Positions 1 to 6,946 of a DNA stretch of 17,249 bases are shown here, piece by piece. Location of the stretch: the NCBI GenBank assembly GCA_023434095.1, contig JAEYTJ010000173.1, positions 1-17,249 on the forward strand, in the 5' to 3' direction. The notes beneath the pieces were generated by a model, which saw only the letters and a list, made by a program, of their open reading frames with translations, did no database searches and was not told the origin of the DNA. Position numbers and translations under genes: made by a program. This DNA is from Pseudomonadota bacterium (lineage in GTDB: Bacteria > Pseudomonadota > Alphaproteobacteria > Rhizobiales > Xanthobacteraceae). Positions within the stretch are counted from its first letter, which is position 1. Every line of letters starts with the position of its first letter.

Positions 1-642
1 ATTCTCGACACCGCGCGCACGCCCCTGGCGCCCGAGAGCGCGCGCACCGCCGTGTTCTATTCGATTTCCAACTGCCAAACCGGACTCGGCGGGGTGAGCT
101 TCGGCAATTTCCTCATCAAGCAGGTGGTGGCAGAAATCTCCCGCGAATTCCCTAATCTGAAGGAGTTCGTCACACTCTCCCCGACACCGGGCTTCCGCGC
201 CTGGGTGAAGGGGGAAATGGCCGATCCGGCCTCCGCCGCGCTCACCGACAACGACCGCGCCGCGCTCGCGGCCTTCGCCGGCGCCGCGGCGCCGGACGAG
301 GCGGCGCGGCAGGCCCTGCGCCCGGTGATCGAAGCTCTGGCGGCGCATTATTTCCTGGTCGCACGCTCCCCGAAGGGCAAGCCGCTCGACGCTGTGGCCC
401 GCTTCCATCTCGGCAATGGCGCAAGGCTGGAGCGGATCAACCCGTTCGGCGACCTCTCCCCGCGCGGCATCGCACAGGCCTTCGGGCTGATGGTGAACTA
501 CCGTTACATCGCCGAGGATATCGAGAAGAACCACGAGGCCTTTTTCGACCGCGGCACGATCGTCGCCAGTGCGCAGGTGCGCCGGCTGGCCCGTGCGGAG
601 CAGGGGGCGAAGGCCTCCGCGCTGCCCGAGGTGACGGGCTAG
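1..642 (+). CDS. malonyl-CoA decarboxylase (3' part)
   Basis: This is the C-terminal part of malonyl-CoA decarboxylase, which converts malonyl-CoA to acetyl-CoA and CO2. The frame is open from base 1, so the start lies to the left of the window and the GTG at 52 is internal (Val). Visible family motifs are YSISNCQTGLGGVSFGNFLIK, split here as YSISNCQ and GVSFGNFLIKQ; then FVTLSPTPGF, with the family's catalytic Ser at bases 178-180; then ARFHLGNGA, with the catalytic His at 406-408; and finally GLMVNYRYIAEDIEKNHE. The Ser and His assignments come from the known human enzyme. The last residues are low-complexity and poorly conserved. In rhizobia this gene often sits with a malonyl-CoA synthetase (matB) and a malonate transporter; whether that is so here cannot be seen. 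Identity is secure; only the N-terminal half is missing, through the window edge rather than a break. Confidence 0.93.
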   Translation: MLDTARTPLAPESARTAVFYSISNCQTGLGGVSFGNFLIKQVVAEISREFPNLKEFVTLSPTPGFRAWVKGEMADPASAALTDNDRAALAAFAGAAAPDEAARQALRPVIEALAAHYFLVARSPKGKPLDAVARFHLGNGARLERINPFGDLSPRGIAQAFGLMVNYRYIAEDIEKNHEAFFDRGTIVASAQVRRLARAEQGAKASALPEVTG

Positions 643-746
643 AAGCCGCGATCCGCGCGCCTCCGCCTGCTTGACAGGGCGGCAGCCCTTATGCCCGATG
701 CCCGCAGGCGGACCGGCGGGGGCTCGCCGGGCAGGCGGAGCGTTCC

Positions 747-1988
747 ATGCGGTTTCTTCCCCATCTCCTCAAGCGGTTCGTCCACAAGGGCCGGCTGACG
801 GTCATCGAGCCCAACGGCACGCGCACCGTCTTCGGCAGCGGCGAGGACGGGCCGACTGTGGTGATGCGGCTGAAGGACGAGAAGCTCGACCGCGAGCTGT
901 TCTTCAACCCCGAACTGGTCTCGGCCGAGGCCTATATGGATGGCCGGCTCACCTTCGAGGAAGGCTCCACCGTCTACGACTTCCTCATGCTGTTCTCGGT
1001 CAACCGGCGCGGTCTCGCCTCGCATCCGGTGCAGCAGGCGCTGCGGCGCTCCTGGCGCACGCTCAAGCGCTGGCACCAGTCCAACCCGCTGGGGCGCTCG
1101 GCCAGCAATGCCCAGAGCCATTACGACCACCCGCCGGAGTTCTACCGGCTGTGGCTGGACTCGCGCATGATCTATTCCTGCGCCTATTTCCCGACGCCCG
1201 AGGCCTCGCTGGAGGAGGCGCAGGAGGCCAAGCTGCGCCACATCGCCGCCAAGCTGAAGCTTGAGCCGGGGATGAAGGTGGCGGAGATCGGTTCCGGCTG
1301 GGGGGCGCTCGCCATCTATCTCGCCGAACTCGGCGTCCACGTCACGGCGATCAACGTCGCCACCGAACAGCTGGCCGAATCGAAGAAGCGGGCCGAGGCG
1401 GCCGGCATCGCCGACCGCATCACTTTCTTCGAGCGCGACTATCGCGAACTCACCGGCCGCTTCGACCGCATCGTCTCCGTCGGCATGATGGAGCATGTCG
1501 GCGTCAACCATTTCGACGAGTATTTTAATACCATCAAGCGGCTGCTGGCGCCGGGCGGCTTCGCCATGATCCATGCTATCGGGCGCATGTCGCCGCCCGG
1601 CAGCACGGCGCCCTTCATCCGCAAATACATTTTCCCCGGCGGCTATGTGCCGGCCATGTCCGAGGTGTTCACCTCGCTGGAGCGGGTCGGGCTGTGGACC
1701 GCCGACTGCGAGATCCTGCGGCTGCACTATTACTGGACCATCCGCCACTGGCGCCTGAACTTCGAGGCGAAGCGCGGCGAGGTGGTGGCGATGATGGGCG
1801 AGCGTTTCGCCCGCATGTGGGAGTTCTACCTCGTCGCTGTGGAACTCGGCTTCCTTCACGGCTCGAACATGGTGTTCCAGCTACTGCTGTCGAACGAGCG
1901 CGACGACGTGCCGGTCGTTCGCGACTTCATCGTCGACGGCGAGCGGGCGCTGGCGGCCCGGCCAGTCCATAGCTCGCCGGTTCAGTAG
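747..1988 (+). CDS. cfa: cyclopropane-fatty-acyl-phospholipid synthase
   Basis: The 413-residue product is a SAM-dependent enzyme that adds a methylene bridge to unsaturated acyl chains of membrane phospholipids, a stationary-phase and acid-stress modification. The N-terminal third is a lipid-binding region; a Rossmann methyltransferase domain follows from about residue 165. The SAM motif EIGSGWGALA is at 180-189. Residues matching the bicarbonate site of E. coli Cfa are present: Cys145 in YSCAYF, Glu249 and His250 in MMEHVG, His276 in MIHAIG and Tyr328 in LHYYWT. KYIFPGGYVP is also typical. The ATG at 747 has a GGCGGAG Shine-Dalgarno six bases upstream. A TTGACA lies at 671-676, but I see no good -10 at proper spacing. 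The 3' end overlaps the next, convergent gene by 7 nt and no terminator hairpin lies between them. Alphaproteobacteria often carry several paralogues, so the precise product lipid is not certain. Confidence 0.93.
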   Translation: MRFLPHLLKRFVHKGRLTVIEPNGTRTVFGSGEDGPTVVMRLKDEKLDRELFFNPELVSAEAYMDGRLTFEEGSTVYDFLMLFSVNRRGLASHPVQQALRRSWRTLKRWHQSNPLGRSASNAQSHYDHPPEFYRLWLDSRMIYSCAYFPTPEASLEEAQEAKLRHIAAKLKLEPGMKVAEIGSGWGALAIYLAELGVHVTAINVATEQLAESKKRAEAAGIADRITFFERDYRELTGRFDRIVSVGMMEHVGVNHFDEYFNTIKRLLAPGGFAMIHAIGRMSPPGSTAPFIRKYIFPGGYVPAMSEVFTSLERVGLWTADCEILRLHYYWTIRHWRLNFEAKRGEVVAMMGERFARMWEFYLVAVELGFLHGSNMVFQLLLSNERDDVPVVRDFIVDGERALAARPVHSSPVQ

Positions 1989-3268
1989 CTCTTCAGCCCG
2001 TCCCGGCTCAGCACCGCGAGCGCGGTGCCACGGCCTTCGAGTGCGATGTCGGCTTCCAGCGCGCCGCAGTGCACCCGCTTCGTGCTGCGGGCGTCCTCCG
2101 CCTGCCAGGGGTCGATCGCCATCACCACGCAGGAACCGTCGTCGAGCTGGATCGTGCGGATGAGCGGCTGGCGTTCGCGCCAGGCGACATGGGCCGGGGT
2201 GTCGATGACCAGCCGGCCACTCCCGATTTTCTCCGACAGCGCCGCCACGCGCCGGAGCGCGCCCGCATAGCGCTGGAACTGCCTGTAGGGCGGGCGCTCC
2301 GTCTTCAGGTCCGGCTCCCATCCCCACAGCACGACGCCCTTGGCGCCGCTGAAATAGGGCACGATGGCCATCGCCTCGGCGAGATAGCCGGGCACTTCCT
2401 GCCCGCTGAGCGCGGCGTTGGAGGTGTGGAACCGCAGCCATTCATAGGCATAGACCGGCTTGTCGCCGAACGGCCGGGACCTCAGATAGTTCTCCTCGAC
2501 ATTGGCCGCCATGTAGAAGACCGAGTCGGGCTTGTCGTAGAAAAGGTAGATGCTGGAAATGTAGAAATCGACATGGGGGTCGATATACTCCCAGAGCTGC
2601 GCATCGGTGCGGTGGGAGCCGTCGATCTGCGCGGCGTCCTTGCCGGCGATTCCCCAATAGTCGCGCCGGAAAGGCTGCGGCCCGTAGAGCCCGACCACGA
2701 CGCCGGGATAGCGCTCCTTGGTCCAGAGCAGCGGCAGCCAGAACCATTCCGCCCATTTCTTGAAATAGGCGGCCTCGAACGCGGCGAACGAGGCGGTGCC
2801 GGAGGCCCGGCGCGCCACCCCGTCCGCATGGGCGTTCTCGATGTTCTCGACGAAGGGAAACTCGATATCGTGGACGTAGATGCCGTTGGGCGCGCTGTTC
2901 TCGATGGCGCGGCGGACCACGAGCTCGAAATTGGGCGGCACGTCCCAGGGATTGGCGCTCAGCCCGTCCCTGGCGGGACTGATGTCGCGGCGCGGCCTGC
3001 CCCAATAGTCGGCATAGGTGTTGACCAGAGTGACCGGTTCGAATCCCCGCGCATAGGCCTGCCGGTTGTTTTCCGCCGAGCCGTTGATGACGTTCCAGAA
3101 CGCCCTCAGTCCGCCCTTCATCTCGAAACGGGGAATGTCCGCCCAGCTCGGAGTGCCGGCCGCGGGCGGCTGGGACTCGGCGCGGCCCGGCGACAGCGGG
3201 GGCAGCGCCAGAGCGGGCAGCAGCGCCAGCAGCGCGATTGCGCCGCGGCGGGTCGCGGGGAATCTCAT
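1982..3268 (-). CDS. exported protein with GH56-like (hyaluronidase-like) motif order
   Basis: The 428-residue protein has no function I can assign firmly. I chose the ATG at 3268 because GGAG (3275-3278) lies six bases upstream; the in-frame ATG at 3304 has no Shine-Dalgarno. From 3268 the protein begins with a signal peptide: MRFPATRR, then a hydrophobic run at residues 10-24. The body reads like a TIM-barrel glycosidase. Motifs appear in the same order as in animal hyaluronidases (GH56): FWNV (57-60), HDIEFPF with D134-x-E136, PGVVVGLYGPQPF (188-200), DAQLWEY...SSIYLF (222-243), KPVYAYEWLRF (270-280) and GVVLWGWE (311-318). In GH56 the D-x-E pair is catalytic. A C-terminal beta-rich tail (about 360-428) holds Cys380 and Cys401, possibly disulfide-linked. 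This match is from memory of motifs, not alignment. An unrelated TIM-barrel hydrolase remains possible. A short inverted repeat (GTCACC/GGTGAC, 3279-3300) sits just upstream of the Shine-Dalgarno. Confidence 0.75.
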   Translation of the reverse strand: MRFPATRRGAIALLALLPALALPPLSPGRAESQPPAAGTPSWADIPRFEMKGGLRAFWNVINGSAENNRQAYARGFEPVTLVNTYADYWGRPRRDISPARDGLSANPWDVPPNFELVVRRAIENSAPNGIYVHDIEFPFVENIENAHADGVARRASGTASFAAFEAAYFKKWAEWFWLPLLWTKERYPGVVVGLYGPQPFRRDYWGIAGKDAAQIDGSHRTDAQLWEYIDPHVDFYISSIYLFYDKPDSVFYMAANVEENYLRSRPFGDKPVYAYEWLRFHTSNAALSGQEVPGYLAEAMAIVPYFSGAKGVVLWGWEPDLKTERPPYRQFQRYAGALRRVAALSEKIGSGRLVIDTPAHVAWRERQPLIRTIQLDDGSCVVMAIDPWQAEDARSTKRVHCGALEADIALEGRGTALAVLSRDGLKSY

Positions 3269-3366
3269 CGCCGTCTCCGTCACCACCTCGTGGAGGTGAC
3301 TCATACGGAAAATTGAGCCATTTGATGATCGCCGGCGCCCCGGCGTGCCCCGCAGCGAGAAGACGT

Positions 3367-3391
3367 GGAACCGCGCGAGGGGTATTGCGTT
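3367..3391 (+). promoter_or_regulatory. EcfG-type (general stress sigma factor) promoter
   Basis: GGAAC (3367-3371), 16 bases, then CGTT (3388-3391). This equals the published alphaproteobacterial EcfG consensus (GGAAC-N16/17-CGTT). It points toward the phytochrome gene, with an expected transcript start near 3398 and a leader of about 170 nt. No other gene lies in between on this strand. The match is seen directly; the activity is inferred. Confidence 0.6.
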
Positions 3392-3401
3392 CTCCGTAGC
3401 T

Positions 3402-3414
3402 ACTGACCGTCAGT
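3402..3414. promoter_or_regulatory. 13-bp perfect palindrome, possible operator
   Basis: ACTGAC-C-GTCAGT is a perfect 6+1+6 inverted repeat. It lies about 4 bp after the expected start of the EcfG-type transcript, where a bound repressor would block elongation. The cognate regulator is unknown. The TetR operators at 6875-6927 differ in sequence (ACTAAAC half-site). Confidence 0.35.
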
Positions 3415-3570
3415 GAAAGCCGAAAAGCTCACTCTGCATGCCCTGCGCCCCCTGCCGTCCGCCGCCTCGCCAGCGGCTTTGCCGCCCCTGTCCGGCCCTT
3501 GTGGCAGGTCTCTCCATTGCCGCCTCCGTCCTCTTTTGCGCGTCCGCGTGCAGGAAGGGCGGTTCGTGTC

Positions 3571-6123
3571 ATGTCGGTGGGTGAACGCGTCGACCTCAGC
3601 AATTGCGACCGCGAGCCGATCCACGTTCCGGGCAGCGTCCAATGCCATGGCTGCCTCATCGCCTGCGATCCGCAGGGCGGGGTCGTACAGCGCCATTCCA
3701 GCAACGCATCCGAAATGCTCGGCCTGCCGGCGGAACTCATCGGCCGCGATCTCGCCGAACTGCTCGGGCCGGCAGCGGGGGCACGCATTCGCGAGGCCTT
3801 GGCGCGCGGGTCGGATCCCTCCTCGCCGGCGCTGCTTTTCAATGTCGAGCTCGCCTCGGGCGGGCGCTTCGACGTCTCCGCCCATGTCTTCAAGGGCGTC
3901 GGCCTGATCGAGTTCGAGGTCGCCTCGGCCGAGGACGGGCCGGCGCTCGACATCGCCCGCTCCATGTTCGCGCGGGTGCGGGGCGAGAAGGAGATCGACA
4001 AGCTTCTCGACCACTCCTCCCGGCTGATCCGCAGCCTGCTCGGCTATGACCGGGTGATGATCTACCAGTTCGCGGAGGACGGCGCGGGGCAGGTGGTCAG
4101 CGAGGACAAGCGCGAGGATCTCGAGAGCTTCCTGCACCAGTGGTTTCCCGCCAGCGACATTCCCCAGCAGGCGCGGACCCTCTATGTGCGCAATATCGTC
4201 CGCGTCATCGGCGACGCCAATGGCGACCGCTGCCCGCTGGTGCCGGAGGAGCATCCGTTCGGCGATCCGCTGGACCTGTCCTTCGCCCATCTGCGCTCGG
4301 TTTCGCCGATCCATCTGGAATATCTGCGCAATATGGGGGTGGCCGCCTCCATGTCGATTTCCGTGATCGTCGACGGCCAGCTGTGGGGCCTCGTGGCCTG
4401 CCATCACTACGCGCCGCGCGTGCTGCCGATGGCGGAGCGCGTGGCGGCGGAGATGTTCGGGGCCTTCTTCGCCCTGCATCTGCAGGCGCTGAAGCAGAAG
4501 CGCACGCTCGACGTCGCGACCATGGCGCGCCGGGCGCTCGACCGCGTGCTGCGCCTCGCCTCGCAGGAGGAGGATATCGGCGAACTGCTGCGTACCAATC
4601 TGGCCGACTTCGGCAAGCTGATGCCCTGCGACGGCATCGGTCTGTGGCTCGGCGGCCAGTGGAGCGCGGAAGGCGCCGTGCCGCCGGCGTCGGACATTCC
4701 CGGCCTTGCCAATTTCATCGGCGACCGGGCCGAGGGCAAGGTGTGGGCGAGCCACGAGCTTTCGGCCGTCTGGCCGCGCGCGGAGGAGTTCTGCGCCGAG
4801 GCTTCCGGCGTGCTGGCGCTGCCGCTGTCGCAACTGCCGCGCGACTATCTTTTCTTCTTCCGCAAGGAAATCGTCCACACGCTCGACTGGGCCGGCCGGC
4901 CGGAGAAGACCTATGAGACCGGGCCGCTCGGTGACCGGCTGACCCCGCGCAAGAGCTTCGCCATCTGGAAGGAGACGGTGCGCGGCAAGGCCAGCCCGTG
5001 GACTGATGCGGACCGCGAAATCGCCGAGGCGGCGCGCTCGACTCTGGTCGAGATCGTGCTGCGCCACAACGAGCTGATGGCGGACGAGCGCGACAAGGCC
5101 GACACCCGCCAGCGCCTGCTCAACGAAGAGCTGAACCACCGGGTGAAGAACATCCTGGCGGTCATCAAGTCGCTGGTGGAGCATTCCCTGCGCGACGGCC
5201 GCAGCACGCAGGACTATGTCGAGAGCCTGCGCGGCCGGGTGCAGGCGCTCGCCATCGCCCACGACCAGGTGGTGCGCGGCGCGGGCGGCGGCTCGCTTGG
5301 CGACCTTCTGCGCGCCGAGCTGTCGCCCTATGGCGGCGACGGCGCCCGCCTGAGCCTGAGCGGCCCCACGGTCTGGCTCGATGCGCGCGCCTTCTCGGTC
5401 ATGGCGCTGGTACTGCACGAGCTTTCCACCAACGCGGCCAAGTACGGCGCGCTCTCGCGGCTCGGCGGGCGGCTGGACGTCACCTGGCAGGTGCTGGCGG
5501 ACGGCGATTGCGAAGTGGTGTGGCGCGAGCAGGGAGGGCCGGAGGTGGTCGCCACCGGCCGGCGCGGCTTCGGCATGGCCCTGATCGAGCGCAGCGTGCC
5601 CTATGATCTCGGCGGCAGCAGCCGTCTGGAATTCGCCCCCGGCGGGCTGGTCGCGCATCTGTGCCTGCCGTCCCGCCATGTCTCCACCTCGTCGGGTCGG
5701 GAAGGCGAGGGGACCGAGGGCGACGGGCTCGGTGCGGCGCAAGCGCAGGCCGCCTCATTGTCGGAGCTCGGGGTTCTGCTCGTCGAGGACCAGATGCTCA
5801 TCGCCATGGATGTGGAGATGATGCTGAACGATGCCGGCATCGAGAATGTGGTGACGGCGCCCTCCGCCGCCGAGGCGCTGCGGCGGCTGCAGGATTTCAC
5901 GCCCGATGTGGCGGTGCTCGACGTCAATCTCGGGGCGGGTACCTCCGCGCCCGTGGCGCAGGAGCTTCAGCGGCTCGGCGTGCCGTTCCTCTTCGCCACC
6001 GGCTATGGCGACCGCTCGATGATCCCGGCCGGCTGCGAGGGCGTGCCGGTGCTACCCAAGCCCTATGAGAGCGAGCCGCTGATCAAGGCGCTACGCGAGA
6101 TCCTGGAGCGGCAGGGCGCCTAG
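3571..6123 (+). CDS. bphP: bacteriophytochrome, HWE histidine kinase with C-terminal receiver
   Basis: The 850-residue protein is a red/far-red photoreceptor kinase. The order is PAS (about 10-120), GAF (130-300), PHY (310-500), HWE kinase (510-710) and REC (730-850). The biliverdin-binding Cys is Cys12 in SNCDREPIHVPGSVQ. Chromophore-pocket motifs are FPASDIP (Asp196), PIHLEYLRN (His248) and CHHYAPR (277-282); the PHY tongue has PRKSF (459-463). The kinase has phospho-acceptor His523 in NHRVKN, Asn621 in HELSTNAAKYG and Trp651-x-Glu653, which mark the HWE/HisKA2 type. The receiver has Glu739-Asp740, acceptor Asp784 (VLDVNL) and Lys830 (LPKPY), so it looks active. I chose the ATG at 3571 because the phytochrome N-terminus starts there and AGGAAGGG lies upstream; an in-frame ATG at 3499 would add a non-homologous stretch. 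The gene stands alone, with no heme oxygenase in view. An EcfG-type promoter precedes it. Its output partner is unknown. Confidence 0.93.
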   Translation: MSVGERVDLSNCDREPIHVPGSVQCHGCLIACDPQGGVVQRHSSNASEMLGLPAELIGRDLAELLGPAAGARIREALARGSDPSSPALLFNVELASGGRFDVSAHVFKGVGLIEFEVASAEDGPALDIARSMFARVRGEKEIDKLLDHSSRLIRSLLGYDRVMIYQFAEDGAGQVVSEDKREDLESFLHQWFPASDIPQQARTLYVRNIVRVIGDANGDRCPLVPEEHPFGDPLDLSFAHLRSVSPIHLEYLRNMGVAASMSISVIVDGQLWGLVACHHYAPRVLPMAERVAAEMFGAFFALHLQALKQKRTLDVATMARRALDRVLRLASQEEDIGELLRTNLADFGKLMPCDGIGLWLGGQWSAEGAVPPASDIPGLANFIGDRAEGKVWASHELSAVWPRAEEFCAEASGVLALPLSQLPRDYLFFFRKEIVHTLDWAGRPEKTYETGPLGDRLTPRKSFAIWKETVRGKASPWTDADREIAEAARSTLVEIVLRHNELMADERDKADTRQRLLNEELNHRVKNILAVIKSLVEHSLRDGRSTQDYVESLRGRVQALAIAHDQVVRGAGGGSLGDLLRAELSPYGGDGARLSLSGPTVWLDARAFSVMALVLHELSTNAAKYGALSRLGGRLDVTWQVLADGDCEVVWREQGGPEVVATGRRGFGMALIERSVPYDLGGSSRLEFAPGGLVAHLCLPSRHVSTSSGREGEGTEGDGLGAAQAQAASLSELGVLLVEDQMLIAMDVEMMLNDAGIENVVTAPSAAEALRRLQDFTPDVAVLDVNLGAGTSAPVAQELQRLGVPFLFATGYGDRSMIPAGCEGVPVLPKPYESEPLIKALREILERQGA

Positions 6124-6129
6124 AGGCAC

Positions 6130-6151
6130 GGCGCTTCCGCGGAAAGGCGCC
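6130..6151. terminator. hairpin between convergent genes, possible terminator
   Basis: GGCGC/GCGCC flanks TTCC/GGAA with a bulge between the bphP stop (6123) and the tetR stop (6161). There is no T-run on either side, so termination is only suggested by position. Confidence 0.3.
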
Positions 6152-6160
6152 GGCGCGCGG

Positions 6161-6820
6161 CTAGGGTTTCCCGACCGTCTGCGTGCCGTAATAGGAGAGG
6201 AAGATTCGCACGGCGCGCTCCACCGTGGCCTCGATCTGCGCCGCCGTCGGCTGCTCCTCGATGCCGAACAGCAGACCCTTCACGCTGTTGCTCTGGCACA
6301 GATTGAAGAACTCGTAGGCCGCGGCGAGGTCGTCGTCGATGGCGAGCCGGCCGAGATCGGCCTGCTGGCGCATCAGCTGGGCGAGGCGCTGGCCGCCATG
6401 GCAGGGGCCGGCGGCGAAGAAGGTGCGGCCCACCCGGGGAAACCGCTCCGCCACGGCAATCACCATGCGCACCAGCCGGATATGGTCCGGCTGCACCATC
6501 ATGGTCATGAACGAGATGCCGATCCGGCGCAGCAGGCTCGCCACGTCGTCGACGGACGGGTCGACCTCGAACAGGTGCTCGGCCGAGCGGGCGCGGTCAT
6601 TGTGCACCAGCGCCTCGAACAGCTCTTCCTTGCTGGAGAAATAGACGTAGATCGTCGCCTTGGAGACGCTGGCGGCCTTGGCCACCTCGTCCATGCTGGC
6701 GGCGTCGAAGCCCTTTTCGAAAAACACTTTCCGCGCACCGTCGATGATGTCGCGGCGCTTGGACGATTCAGGCTCGGTGCGCGCAGGCGCGGCGGGCGTA
6801 TCGATGTCGATCATGCTCAT
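6161..6820 (-). CDS. TetR/AcrR-family repressor of the adjacent efflux pair
   Basis: The 219-residue regulator has the typical TetR layout. An N-terminal DNA-binding domain (about 20-70) carries the helix-turn-helix MDEVAKAASVSKATIYVYF (43-61) and SKEELFEAL. A variable helical ligand domain follows. The first 20 residues are a disordered acidic/Pro extension. The start at 6820 has AGGAGG (6833-6838) upstream at a somewhat long 12-nt spacing; a second ATG at 6814 would be further still. It is divergent from the emrA/emrB-type pair across a 126-bp region with two palindromes, the usual arrangement of a local repressor that is also autoregulated. Similar TetR-EmrAB pairs are known in rhizobia, for example EmrR of Sinorhizobium meliloti. 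The inducer cannot be told from sequence. Confidence 0.9.
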   Translation of the reverse strand: MSMIDIDTPAAPARTEPESSKRRDIIDGARKVFFEKGFDAASMDEVAKAASVSKATIYVYFSSKEELFEALVHNDRARSAEHLFEVDPSVDDVASLLRRIGISFMTMMVQPDHIRLVRMVIAVAERFPRVGRTFFAAGPCHGGQRLAQLMRQQADLGRLAIDDDLAAAYEFFNLCQSNSVKGLLFGIEEQPTAAQIEATVERAVRIFLSYYGTQTVGKP

Positions 6821-6871
6821 GGCTATCCCCAGCCTCCTGATAGGGCGGGCGGAGCGCTGTTGTCAAAGCTC

Positions 6872-6899
6872 TTGACTAAACTGTTTAGTTTGATATGTA
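6872..6899 (+). promoter_or_regulatory. probable sigma-70 promoter of the efflux operon
   Basis: TTGACT (-35, 6872-6877), 16 bases, then an extended -10 TGA-TATGTA (6891-6899). The region is strikingly AT-rich against the surrounding sequence. Operator 1 fills the spacer, so repressor and RNA polymerase would compete. A possible opposing tetR promoter (TTCAGT, 17 bases, TATCAA on the minus strand, ending near 6890) overlaps it. Confidence 0.5.
6875..6889. promoter_or_regulatory. TetR operator 1
   Basis: ACTAAAC-T-GTTTAGT is a perfect 15-bp inverted repeat (7+1+7) lying between the putative -35 and -10 of the efflux promoter. It matches operator 2 in all but two positions. Confidence 0.7.
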
Positions 6900-6912
6900 A
6901 AGAAGTAGATGA

Positions 6913-6927
6913 ACTGAACGGTTTAGT
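6913..6927. promoter_or_regulatory. TetR operator 2
   Basis: ACTGAAC-G-GTTTAGT is the same palindrome with one half-site mismatch and a different centre base. Its centre is 38 bp from that of operator 1. It lies downstream of the expected transcript start and 9 bases before the GGAGG of the emrA-like gene. Confidence 0.65.
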
Positions 6928-6946
6928 TACCTTACGGAGGGCGGTC

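Larger units (their letters stand above)
3269..3570. other. divergent intergenic region
   Basis: This 302-bp stretch separates the exported hydrolase-like gene (-) from the phytochrome gene (+). It holds an EcfG-type promoter (3367-3391, + strand), a perfect 13-bp palindrome just downstream of it (3402-3414) and a small GC hairpin (CGCCGG/CCGGCG, 3330-3345). The rest, about 3430-3560, is C-rich with no convincing gene. I see no clear sigma-70 promoter for the minus-strand gene. Confidence 0.6.

Noticed and set aside
671..700. Possible cfa promoter from a perfect TTGACA
   Set aside because: No acceptable -10 hexamer 15-19 bases downstream; left as unproven.
2069..3316. 415-codon open frame opposite the exported protein
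   Set aside because: No family motifs; the minus-strand gene has signal peptide, ribosome site and conserved motif order.
3438..3584. 48-codon frame with a short hydrophobic stretch in the bphP leader
   Set aside because: No Shine-Dalgarno, Pro/Cys-rich composition, and it overlaps the bphP start; probably chance.
3400..5742. 780-codon open frame opposite bphP
   Set aside because: It is antisense to a phytochrome with all its motifs. The product is His/Arg/Ala-rich without domains, a normal shadow in GC-rich DNA.
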